Under the pieces are notes generated by a model that had not been told where the DNA came from, did no database searches, and saw only the letters and a program-made list of their open reading frames with translations. The position numbers were made by a program, and so were the translations under genes. DNA of 51,859 nt from Lachnospiraceae bacterium UBA7179 (GTDB lineage: Bacteria; Bacillota; Clostridia; Lachnospirales; Lachnospiraceae): NCBI GenBank assembly GCA_002491195.1, contig DKVL01000038.1:1-51859 (forward strand). Direction: 5' to 3'. Below are positions 7,322 through 16,579 of this stretch, in pieces (the first letter of the stretch is position 1; every line of letters starts with the position of its first letter).

Positions 7322-7852
7322 ACTCTACGTTTCCTTTCTATAAAATTTCCTGAACTCTGCTCTGTGACATATTACGCTGATGTTATACCTGCTGCACATT
7401 CCGCATCAGGCAAGCAGATCGTCCAAAATCAGGACTGCAGGAGCAGCCGCCCCTGCATCCCCGTGTACGAATGCAATCCGTACACGAAACTGGAATGGAA
7501 TAGTTCACCAGATCTGGTGAATGATGGACCGTCTCAGACGGAACAGTTTTGATTATATCGGATTCCCAAAAAATGTCCACTCGAAATGTCAAAATTCACA
7601 CAACTATTTTTTTCTTGTGGTAATCTGCCAATTTGGGCAGATTGTAATCTACTATTTCTGTGAATTATTGCCCTGTTTTTTGTATGAATTATTACATTAC
7701 GAAATTTTACGAAATATTTTGGCTTTGCTTCACCCTGCACAGATCTTTTCCTTTTACACAAAAAAGAAAAAATATACATGAAATAACCATGCATATTTTT
7801 CCTTTTTTGTGACTATACTGTTTTATATAAAGAATCGAGAAAGGACATCCCT
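7322..7852. other. Divergent 530-bp spacer rich in inverted repeats
   Basis: No convincing gene. It contains a row of stems: CGTGTACG/CGTACACG (about 7461-7485), the perfect 18-bp palindrome TTCACCAGATCTGGTGAA (about 7503-7520), CCGTCTCAGACGG (about 7529-7541) followed by a few T, and AATCTGCC/GGCAGATT (7622-7629/7636-7643). The right part (7650-7840) is AT-rich and should hold the promoter of the DUF2508 gene. The stems belong to the 5' leader of the tad operon if transcription starts to their right. A short cysteine-containing frame through the stems (7383-7592, minus) has no ribosome binding site. Confidence 0.5.
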
Positions 7853-8167
7853 ATGAAAACATATTTCAGTCTGAAAGGTATACTTAACCCTGCCATAAAC
7901 AGTGATACTCCGCCGCGCACTCCCCGCGACATGCTGCTTGATGATATCCGCAAGACGCAATGCGCGCTTGAAATTGCGTACTCCGGTTTCGACAATGTAA
8001 CGGATCCCGACCTGATAGACTGTTATATCTATGAAGTCAATTCCGCGCTGAAACGATATCGGTTCCTGTTGCAGCAAGCGGCACAGATGCAGCTCTATGA
8101 GGAGTTTCACATGGATTCCCCGGATTACTGCGACCCCAAACCACTTGTACAACAACCAATCGCATGA
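7853..8167 (+). CDS. DUF2508 (YaaL-like) small protein
   Basis: 104 residues with the family signature: a helical region containing TQCALEIAYSGFDNVTDPDLIDCYIYEVNSA in shortened form (VTDPDLIDCYIYE) and a following tyrosine-rich helix. Members are small cytosolic proteins of unknown function, common in Firmicutes and often near recR or sigma-K-processing genes; here it stands alone between the tad operon and the flagellar group. ATG at 7853 follows GAAAGGACATCCCT. Divergent from the prepilin peptidase. Confidence 0.75.
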   Translation: MKTYFSLKGILNPAINSDTPPRTPRDMLLDDIRKTQCALEIAYSGFDNVTDPDLIDCYIYEVNSALKRYRFLLQQAAQMQLYEEFHMDSPDYCDPKPLVQQPIA

Positions 8168-8242
8168 ACATTTCCACGATACCAGCCAATACACAGACTA
8201 TTTAGGCCACATGTGGATCCGCCTATGAAAATACATTCTTCC

Positions 8243-8404
8243 TTAGGAACTGTTAATAAATTACTCCTGAATAGTGCGCAGGATTTTTCTTCGAGAGTGC
8301 TACTCAACAATCAGGCGCATAGTGGGCTATGTAACTGATTGTTGAGTAGTGCTATCGGAGAAAAAGACAAGCAATATCAGGAGTAATTTGTTAACAGTTC
8401 CTTA
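8243..8404. repeat. Palindromic repeat, copy R1
   Basis: A 162-bp near-palindrome. The ends TTAGGAACTGTTAATAAA and the reverse complement of TTTGTTAACAGTTCCTTA match over about 28 bp through CTCCTGA. Inside are TTTTTCTTCGAGAG, a stem of about 15 bp around CTCAACAATCAG/CTGATTGTTGAG and a loop hairpin CATAG-TGGG-CTATG. The same core occurs at 33570-33760 and 38592-38818. The right terminus supplies the TAA stop of fliS. It separates the convergent DUF2508 and fliS genes and could fold in RNA on either strand. Confidence 0.85.
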
Positions 8405-8878
8405 GATACAATATCCTCTCGCAGCACCGTATTGTGACAAGCTCTCATTGACATCTGTCCTGCTGTAGGTAAATCCCGCGTATACATCCTGCGTATTTTC
8501 CATAAGCGGCTGTGAATGATCTTCCTTACTTACTGTATCATACGCGTCCCGCAGCTTTTGAAACATACCAGTAATCTGTGCAAGCTGTTTCGCATCGATA
8601 CCATGTATATCATGCGCCAGTTCTCTGTCTGCAAACGCATAGATTGCAAAAAGATTCCTTGACAAGTCATAGGCAAAGTCTAAGTTGCTCCTCAACTCGG
8701 ATATGCAGTTTCTGGCACACTGCATATCCTTTTTAAATTCCTGTCCACAGCCGATTTCCTGGGCAGTGGCTGCGTCTTTCAGATATGTCAGGATCATGTC
8801 GTATAAAATCACAACCAGTTGTGTGCGGTTCGCCTGTGTGATGCGCCTTGTGAAAATCTGTTTCATTTCCTTTGTCAT
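8402..8878 (-). CDS. fliS: Flagellin-specific chaperone FliS
   Basis: 158 residues; FliS family shown by the N-terminal helix with RRITQANRTQLVVILYDMIL and following helices. FliS binds the C-terminus of flagellin in the cytosol, prevents premature polymerisation and delivers it to the export apparatus. It lies directly downstream of the flagellin gene (68 bp), as expected. It is about 30 residues longer than common FliS proteins because of a C-terminal tail that has no recognised motif. The stop codon is formed by the terminus of palindromic repeat R1. Confidence 0.82.
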   Translation of the reverse strand: MTKEMKQIFTRRITQANRTQLVVILYDMILTYLKDAATAQEIGCGQEFKKDMQCARNCISELRSNLDFAYDLSRNLFAIYAFADRELAHDIHGIDAKQLAQITGMFQKLRDAYDTVSKEDHSQPLMENTQDVYAGFTYSRTDVNESLSQYGAARGYCI

Positions 8879-8946
8879 AACAATAACCTGACCTTTCTAT
8901 CCTCCATAAAAATATGTGTTCATAATGTACAAGTTTGCTGCATTCC

Positions 8947-10821
8947 TTACTGCAATAACTGCAATACCTGCTGCGGCCGTTCATTTGCCTGGGCGAGCAT
9001 CGAGGTGGACGCCTGCACCAATACCTGCACGGTCGAATACTCTGTCATCTCTGCCGCCATATCCACATCCATGATCCGGGAATAGGAAGCAGTAATATTC
9101 TCCTCTGTCGTATCCAGATTCGTAATCGTATGCTCCAATCGGTTAGAGTATGCACCGATTCTTGAGCGGACAGCGGACAATTGTACGATCGCATCGCTCA
9201 CATCGTCGATCGCCAGCCGCGCGGACTCCTCTGTGGTGAGGTCAACCTTATCCACACCGAGGTTCACTGCATTCATTGCAGGAATCTCCAGCTCCATGTA
9301 CTGGCCTGCGTTCGCGCCGACTTGTACAATCATTGGGCCCATGCCGGTTACATCAATTTTGAGACAGTCGTTCGGATCATTCTCTTTTCCAATAGTGTAC
9401 TCGGTGCGCGTTGTTATTGTCTCCGTATAAAGAAAATCTTTCAACTTCTTCTGGTTTGTCATCACAGAACCATATTCATTGGTATCCTTGTATAATGTAA
9501 ATTTGATTGCAGGATTATTCGCCGGATTTCCATCATATATCGTCTTTTCGCCTGTCTTTTCATTGGTCGCTGTATACTTGACTGTGAAAGTATTTGTATT
9601 TTCATCCCAGGTCAACTCATCAATCTCAATGGAGCATTTAGGATTGACCGCCTTAAAGTACTCTGCAAAATCATCTTTTAAACCATTACCATTATCGCCC
9701 TTATAGTCTGTATATATTACTGTCTTTTCATTTGCCAGCACTTCACCAGAAGAATCAACATTGTTGGAAAAATTAAGCTCGCTGATATTATATCGTTTAC
9801 CATCTGGTCCCTGCACTGCAATGTTTCGGTAGTTCTTTACAGAACTAAATGAAGTTGTGGTAACTACCGTAGCGCCTGCTGCTTCTTTTTTATATGTGGT
9901 TGTTATACTATTCACTGCACCAGACTTTTGGTTAGCGGCAGTACTTGCTACTGACGTAGTTGTTGGCCCTGTTGTAGTACTATCGATCGGTATCCTGTCA
10001 TTCACCGCAAGCTTGATCTCAAAATTGCCCGACGCCTTGATCACAATATTATCATCCTCAACTGTGATCTTAGATCCATCCGGAAACGCCTTAGCCCGAT
10101 TAACAGTGTTTTCATACTGGCTGATCGATGCGCTTGTCACAAGATTATCGGTCAGAAAATCTTTCTCATTGTTCACCTCATACCGCTCTGTCTCTGTGAT
10201 CTGTACGGATTTGGAAGCATATGAGACGTTTGTTATCTTTCCAGCAGAATCCTTAATCTTCGTCTCCTCTGTCGTATACCGGGTCGTCATATCCTCATAA
10301 TGATAATATTTCAACTGCCCGATCACATAAGTTCCTGTAGCGACTCCCTCCGTGTGGGACATCACCTTGACATTATCGATATTCGCATACGCCTTAAACC
10401 CAAAACTTCCATCCAACAGATTCTGCGAGTTAAACTCCGTCGTGTTCGCAATTCGGTCGATCTCGCTCACAAGCTGATCGATCTCAGTCTGTATCATCTC
10501 CCTGTCAGAATCCGCATTGGTACCATTTGCAGCCTGAATCGCAAGCTCGTTCATACGCTGCAGGATATCATGGATCTCCGCCATGGCGCCGTCCGCTGTA
10601 TTCAGCGCAGACAGACCGTCATTGGCACTTTGGTTCGCCTTCTGTAAGCTCTTGATCTGCGCATTCATACGCCTGGCGATCGCGAGTCCGGCCGCATTGT
10701 CTGCAGCGCTGTTGATCTTGTATCCGCTCGACAGCCTCTTTGTTGACGCAGCCACTCTCTTATCATTATTATTCATAGCATTTTTTGCTATAATAGATGA
10801 AACATTGTAATTAATTCTCAT
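8947..10821 (-). CDS. Flagellin
   Basis: 624-residue flagellar filament subunit. Conserved D0/D1 termini are clear: MRINYNVSSIIAKNAM with LSSGYKINSAADNAAGLAI at the start and SRIMDVDMAAEMTEY ... MLAQANERPQQVLQLLQ at the end. Between about residues 145 and 525 lies a long threonine-rich variable region (surface domains D2/D3), which makes this flagellin larger than the usual 270-500 residues. The ATG at 10821 follows AGAGGAAAATGC and is 35 bp after the stop of the large upstream gene, so it may be cotranscribed with it, though flagellin genes commonly have their own promoter. FliS follows downstream. Secreted through the flagellar export system without a cleaved signal. Confidence 0.95.
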   Translation of the reverse strand: MRINYNVSSIIAKNAMNNNDKRVAASTKRLSSGYKINSAADNAAGLAIARRMNAQIKSLQKANQSANDGLSALNTADGAMAEIHDILQRMNELAIQAANGTNADSDREMIQTEIDQLVSEIDRIANTTEFNSQNLLDGSFGFKAYANIDNVKVMSHTEGVATGTYVIGQLKYYHYEDMTTRYTTEETKIKDSAGKITNVSYASKSVQITETERYEVNNEKDFLTDNLVTSASISQYENTVNRAKAFPDGSKITVEDDNIVIKASGNFEIKLAVNDRIPIDSTTTGPTTTSVASTAANQKSGAVNSITTTYKKEAAGATVVTTTSFSSVKNYRNIAVQGPDGKRYNISELNFSNNVDSSGEVLANEKTVIYTDYKGDNGNGLKDDFAEYFKAVNPKCSIEIDELTWDENTNTFTVKYTATNEKTGEKTIYDGNPANNPAIKFTLYKDTNEYGSVMTNQKKLKDFLYTETITTRTEYTIGKENDPNDCLKIDVTGMGPMIVQVGANAGQYMELEIPAMNAVNLGVDKVDLTTEESARLAIDDVSDAIVQLSAVRSRIGAYSNRLEHTITNLDTTEENITASYSRIMDVDMAAEMTEYSTVQVLVQASTSMLAQANERPQQVLQLLQ

Positions 10822-10856
10822 GCATTTTCCTCTTTCCTATAAGCCTTTACACCCTG

Positions 10857-13800
10857 TCAAATATCTTTCAACACCGTCAGAAATGCTTTTGACACCTGAT
10901 ACAGCTCGCTCGTCGAAACCTTTGTTCCATCCGCCATCTTCGCCGCATCCCTGTCCTGTCCAAACTTATTGAGATCAACGGACTTTGTATGTACCAGACT
11001 GATCGTGGTTTTCCTGCCGCTCACGTTGCCAAGTTCCTGACTTACTGCTCTCTCCAGCTGTGCCAGCTCTGTCTTCTGCGCATGATTCTCGTATGCGATC
11101 ATTCCCGATATCCGGTCTTTGGTGACATCAAACTCTGCTGCCACTTTTCCGAGATTTCGTGTGTCCAGTGTCACTGCGACTTTTCCAGTCTGTGACGCAT
11201 TGTGATAAATCTTAAGATTAACCGATGTGATCTCACCTTTGATATTCATGGGAATCTCATAGTTTTCTTCCCTTGCCAGATTGCCTGCCAGAGACAGACC
11301 CTTATATAATGCCTTTGCAGCTTTCACATCAATCTTTGCATCAGCAGAACTTCCGTTATAAAGCATCTGCTCCACTGCCTTGTTTGCCTCGCTGATGATC
11401 TCCTGGTAAGAGATGCCAGCCTGCTTTGTATCTGTCAGATGCGCAACAAAACTGTCCGCCTGCCGCAATACCGCACTCTCATCTGTGTCACGATCCGTCT
11501 CATCAGCCGTGTCCGCATCATCGGAATCTGCCGTGTTTCCCGCATTTCCATTGATAATCTGCCGAAACAGGGACCCGCGCTCATAGATCAATGTGGAGGC
11601 TGCCTGAATATTATCGATATTGATATTCTGACCATAGTCGATCAATGTCTCTATGATCTGCTCATCGATCTGCTCCACTATATGCATATCGTTTCGAAAA
11701 TTCTCCAGGTTCCTGGCCTTTTCCTGCCGCATCTGCTCACTGTCCGCTGCCACGCGCGCCGCCCGCACAGTATCAGCAAATGTCTCGATTGTCGTTTCCC
11801 CGCTGATCTCTGACGCATTCAGCTGCGCAAAATCTGTCCTTTTTGCAAGCTCATCATTGATTTCTCCAGAGAGCCGCGCATAATATTTTTCCTGTGCCAA
11901 TGCACTTGCATCTGTGTTTTGTCTGTCGGATCCATGATCTGTATTCTGATCTGACGAGCGCTGATACCCCGCGTTAATCTGCGCATCAATGGCTTTGCCC
12001 TTTGTGATAAGATCTTCTAAACCACCAAACCCATCATCCACGCGCACATCCATATTCTTATCCGCCGCTGTCCGCACTGCCGACAGCATATTCCTGAAAT
12101 TCATCTGTGCGCCTGTCGCCACAATGCTTCCGATCACCGCTCCATCGGACTTCTCGATCTGGCGGAACATCCTGTAGATGCCAATATATGCTTCCCGCTC
12201 CTCCGGGTCAATGCCGCCGGTCCGGTCAAGCCGCTGTAAAAATCTGGAGTATTTCTCCGCGTCCTGTGCAGGATCCGCATCCTTACTGTCCAGATATGCC
12301 TCAAGTTCTTCCATGGTCATCTCAAGAGGATTTTTCTGTTCACGGATCATCTGGAGCGTCGTCGCTGGTGTCATCCTGCTGATCACTCCTGTAACCTGGC
12401 TGTCCGCCTCCCTGACTGCATTGATATTGTCCTCATTGATCTCCATACGGTTGTACCCAAGGATTCTGACCGCCCGCTTGTTTGCTTCATTTGTCTCCAA
12501 TCCCAAATCCGTCAGAATATCGTCGATATTGCGAAACGCTTTGTTGATCCGGTCTCCGAGATCCTTGCGCGGTTCTGTCATCAATGTTTCATACGCCGCT
12601 GAAGCTTTCCCCTGCTGGTTTTGACCCGGGTTTCTACCGTCGCTCTGCTGATTGGACTGGTTCTCCAGCTGATTCTGAAGCTCCTTGCCTGCCTCATGGA
12701 TCCGAAGCAGTGTGCTCTGGGAAAACTTTGACAGGATCTTGCCCAGCACCGCTGCCGGCATCTCTGACAACTCTTTCGTCTTTGCCAGAGTCTCTTCATA
12801 TAATAATGCGCGCTCAGTGTTTTCCTCTGCGCTCTCCCCCTGGAACAAAACGGCCCTGATACTGTCCTCCGCCGCTTTCAGCGCATCGACCAATTTCGAG
12901 AGCTCCGTTGTGTCAATGGAAATACCCGCTTTGAGAAGATGCCTGTTTGCCTCCTCAGTCATCATGAGACGAATCTCCTCCAACTGACGTCTCGCCTGCA
13001 CTTCCTTGAGCGACTCCGCGTTTGTCGCTCCATTCACATCGCCGTCTTCTATATCGATCACTGTCTCATTGATCTCTGTCTCAGCAATCTGTTCAACATC
13101 TGTCCGGGACGCTGTCTCCTGCTGCCCGTCAATCTGCTTTTGTGCCTCTGTCAGATTCCTGATATTCATCTCTTTTCCGGACTCCGCCACCTCATGAACT
13201 GCCTCGTCCGAGATCAGTACTACCTGCTCTGCAATCTCATGCGCAAGCTCTGCGACAGGCCGTTCGCCTCTCATGTCAGCCGCTAAAGGCGATTTACCAT
13301 TTCCCATGGCAGTGACGCATAGAGTGGTAATATCATCCTGACCAAACGGCAATGACAGATTTTTCAGCTCTGTAACTTTGTTGAGATTGTCTGCGTTCAA
13401 CTCAATACCAGACGCAACAAGCCACCTGGCATTTTCGACTGCCTGTGCCTTCGTATTAGCATCCGTATCAAGTCCCGCCTCTCTGACAACAGAATCAATG
13501 CGTCCTTCAAGATTCTTCCAGTTAATACTGTCCGCCTTTTTCGCATAATATTTTCCATAACTTCCCTGCCCCTCGCTGTAGTAGCCCTGGGACTGACGGA
13601 CATTGTCTGTGCTGGAATACTGCGCCTTATAAATATTTGCGATCGTTGGCTCTTTGCCATTGACGATCAGGTATTTGATCGCATCCTCCGAGAGCTCCCC
13701 GATTTCGGATGCCTCCATCACTGCACCCACAAGTTCTGCGATATTTTCATTTGTGACAGGCATATCGCTTTCCTGCAATGCATCCGAGAGTTTCCCGACA

Positions 13801-14267
13801 AGCTCATTGACGAGCGTTCCCGCATCTGTCCTGCTCCCGACGATCTGCTCGACTGTAGCCAGATCCAGATCATCATTGTATCCTGTAACCTCGACTCCTG
13901 CCTTTGCCAGCGTTACCTTAATCCTGTCTACAATCGTCACATAGGTCTCCACATCCACGCTTCCTGGATCAAAGCCTTCCTCCTGCATCTTCTGAAGATC
14001 TTCCCCTGAAACGCAGCTGGACATCACTATCATAAAGTCTTTCTTGGATTGAGCATTTGAATTAGCTGCCTGCTGCATAATATCTTCAGCGGTCATTCCA
14101 TGACCTCCGTATGCTTCGTTATCCATAACTTTATCAGCGATGTCCAGTGTGTAACCACTCCTTGATACAGTTCCTGTATTTTGAGCGGCTGGTTTATATG
14201 TAGTTGTAGTTGGTTCGGTATTGACTGGTACAGAGGCGGAATACTGCGTATCTACGGTAATATTCAT
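10857..14267 (-). CDS. Large flagellar-linked protein (DUF6240/FliK-like)
   Basis: A 1136-residue acidic, mostly helical soluble protein without signal peptide or membrane segment. It begins with a short T/P-rich stretch, then repeated helical modules of about 90-110 residues in which an ENIAEL / DNLNKV-type motif (NExNI-x-x-AV) recurs. The last 150 residues (MNIKGEITSVNLKIYH ... VAVTLDTRNLGKVAAEF) resemble the C-terminal domain of hook-length control proteins of the FliK type, by pattern only. I recall this family as DUF6240, found beside flagellar genes in Lachnospiraceae; I cannot verify it here. It directly precedes flagellin and has a possible sigma-28 promoter. Start: ATG at 14267 is 7 nt after AGGG; ATG 14273 is too close. 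Possible role: late flagellar assembly or export control. Confidence 0.65.
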   Translation of the reverse strand: MNITVDTQYSASVPVNTEPTTTTYKPAAQNTGTVSRSGYTLDIADKVMDNEAYGGHGMTAEDIMQQAANSNAQSKKDFMIVMSSCVSGEDLQKMQEEGFDPGSVDVETYVTIVDRIKVTLAKAGVEVTGYNDDLDLATVEQIVGSRTDAGTLVNELVGKLSDALQESDMPVTNENIAELVGAVMEASEIGELSEDAIKYLIVNGKEPTIANIYKAQYSSTDNVRQSQGYYSEGQGSYGKYYAKKADSINWKNLEGRIDSVVREAGLDTDANTKAQAVENARWLVASGIELNADNLNKVTELKNLSLPFGQDDITTLCVTAMGNGKSPLAADMRGERPVAELAHEIAEQVVLISDEAVHEVAESGKEMNIRNLTEAQKQIDGQQETASRTDVEQIAETEINETVIDIEDGDVNGATNAESLKEVQARRQLEEIRLMMTEEANRHLLKAGISIDTTELSKLVDALKAAEDSIRAVLFQGESAEENTERALLYEETLAKTKELSEMPAAVLGKILSKFSQSTLLRIHEAGKELQNQLENQSNQQSDGRNPGQNQQGKASAAYETLMTEPRKDLGDRINKAFRNIDDILTDLGLETNEANKRAVRILGYNRMEINEDNINAVREADSQVTGVISRMTPATTLQMIREQKNPLEMTMEELEAYLDSKDADPAQDAEKYSRFLQRLDRTGGIDPEEREAYIGIYRMFRQIEKSDGAVIGSIVATGAQMNFRNMLSAVRTAADKNMDVRVDDGFGGLEDLITKGKAIDAQINAGYQRSSDQNTDHGSDRQNTDASALAQEKYYARLSGEINDELAKRTDFAQLNASEISGETTIETFADTVRAARVAADSEQMRQEKARNLENFRNDMHIVEQIDEQIIETLIDYGQNINIDNIQAASTLIYERGSLFRQIINGNAGNTADSDDADTADETDRDTDESAVLRQADSFVAHLTDTKQAGISYQEIISEANKAVEQMLYNGSSADAKIDVKAAKALYKGLSLAGNLAREENYEIPMNIKGEITSVNLKIYHNASQTGKVAVTLDTRNLGKVAAEFDVTKDRISGMIAYENHAQKTELAQLERAVSQELGNVSGRKTTISLVHTKSVDLNKFGQDRDAAKMADGTKVSTSELYQVSKAFLTVLKDI

Positions 14268-14374
14268 ACACATTCCCTACTCTTTCCCTATCGTAACGAC
14301 TCTTATAACCTGCACAGGTCTTTATTGATTCATTACATATGATTCTGTTTTATCAGAAAATTCTGTTGTAATAT

Positions 14375-14401
14375 ATGTCGGAATATTTCCCAAAAAACTT
14401 A
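14375..14401 (-). promoter_or_regulatory. Possible sigma-28 (flagellar) promoter
   Basis: Leftward TAAG (14401-14398), 15-bp spacer, TCCGACAT (14382-14375), compared with the sigma-28 consensus TAAA-N15-GCCGATAA. The CCGA core and spacing fit; other positions are imperfect. It would start transcription about 100 nt before the large flagellar-linked gene and could serve flagellin and fliS as well. Confidence 0.4.
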
Positions 14402-14417
14402 AGGGTTGTTTGAATAT

Positions 14418-14924
14418 TTATTCTCTCCACTCCCCGTGATGCAGTGCCCCCTCCAGCTGCATTCCCGCAAAACCCTGCTGCCGCAAAGCCTCATAGAGCA
14501 CGATGCTGACACTGTTTGACAAATTCAGGCTCCTGATCTGATCAAGCATGGGAATCCGAATGCAGGTATCCCCGTAATCCACCAGAATGTCCTCCGGAAT
14601 CCCCGCACTCTCCCTGCCAAACATAATAAAATCATCTGCGCCAAACTGTGCCTGTGTGTATACCTTCTTTGCCTTGGTCGTCGCCATCCAGAGTCTTGCA
14701 CCCGGATTGCCCGCAAGGTTCTTCTCCACAAATTCCTCAAAATTCATATACCGGCGCACGTCGAGATGCTCCCAGTAGTCCATGCCTGCCCTGCGAAGCT
14801 CCTTTCCTGTCAGCCGGAAACCAAGCGGCTCGATCAGATGAAGCGTCGATCCCGTCGCGACACAGGTGCGCCCTATATTTCCAGTATTTGCCGGGATCTC
14901 CGGCTGATGCAGTACTATGTTCAT
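14418..14924 (-). CDS. trmL: tRNA (cytidine(34)-2'-O)-methyltransferase TrmL
   Basis: 168 residues, a complete SPOUT-class methyltransferase of the TrmL/YibK size. Motifs: N-terminal MNIVLHQPEIPANTGNIGRT, the middle FGRESAGIPE and the C-terminal IPM ... SLNLSNSVSIVLYE that forms the knotted SAM site. It 2'-O-methylates the wobble base of tRNA-Leu species, using SAM, in the cytosol. It begins 6 nt after the aminotransferase gene and is the last gene of that leftward operon. Confidence 0.92.
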   Translation of the reverse strand: MNIVLHQPEIPANTGNIGRTCVATGSTLHLIEPLGFRLTGKELRRAGMDYWEHLDVRRYMNFEEFVEKNLAGNPGARLWMATTKAKKVYTQAQFGADDFIMFGRESAGIPEDILVDYGDTCIRIPMLDQIRSLNLSNSVSIVLYEALRQQGFAGMQLEGALHHGEWRE

Positions 14925-14930
14925 ATCTAT

Positions 14931-16100
14931 CTACTTCAACCGCGCAACAAAGCGTTCCAGCCTTGCAATTGCCTTTTTCAGATTCTCCAGGGAATACGCA
15001 TACGAGATGCGCAGGAATCCTTCCCCACTGTCACCGAACGCATTTCCCGGGACAACTGCAAGTTTCTCCTCGTGCAAAAGCTTTGAGGCAAACTCGTCGC
15101 TTGTCATGCCAAACTGCTTTACACTGGGAAACATATAAAATGCGCCAAACGGCTCAAAACACTCCAGTCCCATCTCCTGAAACGCATTGACGAGATAACG
15201 GCGCCTCTGATTATAGGAATCGCGCATCATCTGTACGTCCGCGTCCCCGTTTTTCAGCGCGTCGATCGCCGCATACTGTGAAGTCGTCGGCGCACACATG
15301 ATACAGAACTGGTGAATCTTATACATCTGTTCAATGATCTGTTTCGGCCCGCACGCATATCCCAGTCTCCATCCGGTCATGGCATAAGACTTGGAAAAAC
15401 CGTTGATCACGATTGTCCTTTCCCACATACCAGGAATATTTGCGATCGAAACATGTTTTTCATTCGTGTAGCACAGCTCCGAGTAAATCTCATCAGAAAG
15501 CACATAGAGATCATGTTTTTCGATTACTTTCGCAATCTCCTCCAAATCGTTCCGCTCCATGACAGCGCCTGTCGGATTGTTGGGAAACGGCAGAATCAGC
15601 ACTTTTGTCCTGTCCGTGACCGCTGCCTCCAGCTCCGCCGCCGTCAGGCGAAACTGATTCTCATTTTTTAACTCGATGATCACAGGACTGGCCCCTGCAA
15701 GGATCGCGCATGGCTCATAAGACACATAGCTTGGCTGTGGTATGATAACCTCATCGCCTGGATCAACCATCGCACGCAGCGCGATGTCGATCGCCTCCGA
15801 TCCGCCGACTGTCACCAGGATCTCGTCTCTCGGGTTGTATCTTAGGTCAAAACGCCTGCCCAGATACCTGTCAATCTCCTCACGAAGTTCCAGCAAACCC
15901 GCGTTTGCCGTATAAAAAGTGCGCCCCCTCTCAAGAGAATAAATCCCCTCGTCCCTGATATGCCACGGCGTCTCAAAGTCCGGCTCGCCAACGCCCAATG
16001 AGATGACATCCGGATCGTTCATCTCGCTCACAATGTCAAAATATTTGCGGATACCCGAAGGCTTGATTGTCACGATTGTCTTTGATAATGGATTTCTCAT
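14931..16100 (-). CDS. PLP-dependent class I/II aminotransferase
   Basis: 389 residues, fold-type I aminotransferase of the aspartate/alanine/aromatic group. Visible are VGEPDFETP near residue 37, PNNPTGAV, YSDE-type SDEIYSEL, and the PLP lysine motif NGFSKSYAMTGWRLGY. The specific substrate cannot be decided; alanine or aromatic/aspartate transaminases share these motifs. ATG at 16100 overlaps the stop of the Lrp-type regulator by 4 nt (ATGA), implying coupled translation and suggesting that the regulator responds to an amino acid handled by this enzyme (inference). Confidence 0.9.
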   Translation of the reverse strand: MRNPLSKTIVTIKPSGIRKYFDIVSEMNDPDVISLGVGEPDFETPWHIRDEGIYSLERGRTFYTANAGLLELREEIDRYLGRRFDLRYNPRDEILVTVGGSEAIDIALRAMVDPGDEVIIPQPSYVSYEPCAILAGASPVIIELKNENQFRLTAAELEAAVTDRTKVLILPFPNNPTGAVMERNDLEEIAKVIEKHDLYVLSDEIYSELCYTNEKHVSIANIPGMWERTIVINGFSKSYAMTGWRLGYACGPKQIIEQMYKIHQFCIMCAPTTSQYAAIDALKNGDADVQMMRDSYNQRRRYLVNAFQEMGLECFEPFGAFYMFPSVKQFGMTSDEFASKLLHEEKLAVVPGNAFGDSGEGFLRISYAYSLENLKKAIARLERFVARLK

Positions 16101-16579
16101 GGCGTCACCTGTATCCTTTCGTCAGACTCTTTCCTGTCCAGAATGGTGCCATGTTCCTTGTACTTTTTCAGGATAAAGTGTGTTGCCGTACTGATCACAG
16201 TATCGAGTGTGGACAGCTTATCCGAAACAAAGTTCGAAACCTCCTTAAGTGTCTTGCCCTCCAGGCTTACCAGCAGATCATAACCGCCGGAGATCAGATA
16301 AACTGCATGAACCTCAGGATATTTGTAGATGCGCTCTGCGATACTGTCAAAGCCCTTGCCGCGCTGCGGCGTCACGCGCACCTCAATCAGCGCGCTGACC
16401 TTCTCCACAGAAGTCTTTTCCCAGTCGATCAGCGTGTGATATCCGCAGATAATGCCTTCCTTCTCCATCTGTTCCATCTCGTTCACCACATCCGTCTCTT
16501 CCATGCCCAGAATCACTGCAAGCTCATGCAGATCAATTCTGCTGTTCTTCTCTATGATCGCTAATATCTGTTCCCTCAT
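16097..16579 (-). CDS. Lrp/AsnC-family transcriptional regulator
   Basis: 160 residues: an N-terminal winged helix (REQILAIIEKNSRIDLHELAVILGM) and a C-terminal RAM/AsnC ligand domain (SALIEVRVTPQRGKGFD ... VYLISGGYDLLV). Start is ATG 16579, 8 nt after GGAGG; an ATG one codon upstream (16582) is also possible. Its 5' end overlaps the AIR-synthase-like gene by 47 nt and its 3' end overlaps the aminotransferase by 4 nt, so the three genes form one transcript. Lrp proteins form octamers and control amino-acid metabolism; target genes here are probably its own operon. Confidence 0.88.
   Translation of the reverse strand: MREQILAIIEKNSRIDLHELAVILGMEETDVVNEMEQMEKEGIICGYHTLIDWEKTSVEKVSALIEVRVTPQRGKGFDSIAERIYKYPEVHAVYLISGGYDLLVSLEGKTLKEVSNFVSDKLSTLDTVISTATHFILKKYKEHGTILDRKESDERIQVTP

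Noticed and set aside
7383..7592. Cysteine-rich leftward frame that looks like a small peptide precursor (CTDCIRTRGCRGGCSC)
   Set aside because: It runs through the hairpins, has no ribosome binding site and no modification or export genes nearby.
7322..7852. c-di-GMP riboswitch upstream of the tad operon
   Set aside because: Neither class I nor class II core sequences are visible; only plain stems.
8243..8404. Ordinary rho-independent terminator for fliS and the DUF2508 gene
   Set aside because: Too long, has no U tract after the stem, and the same sequence occurs at four other places.
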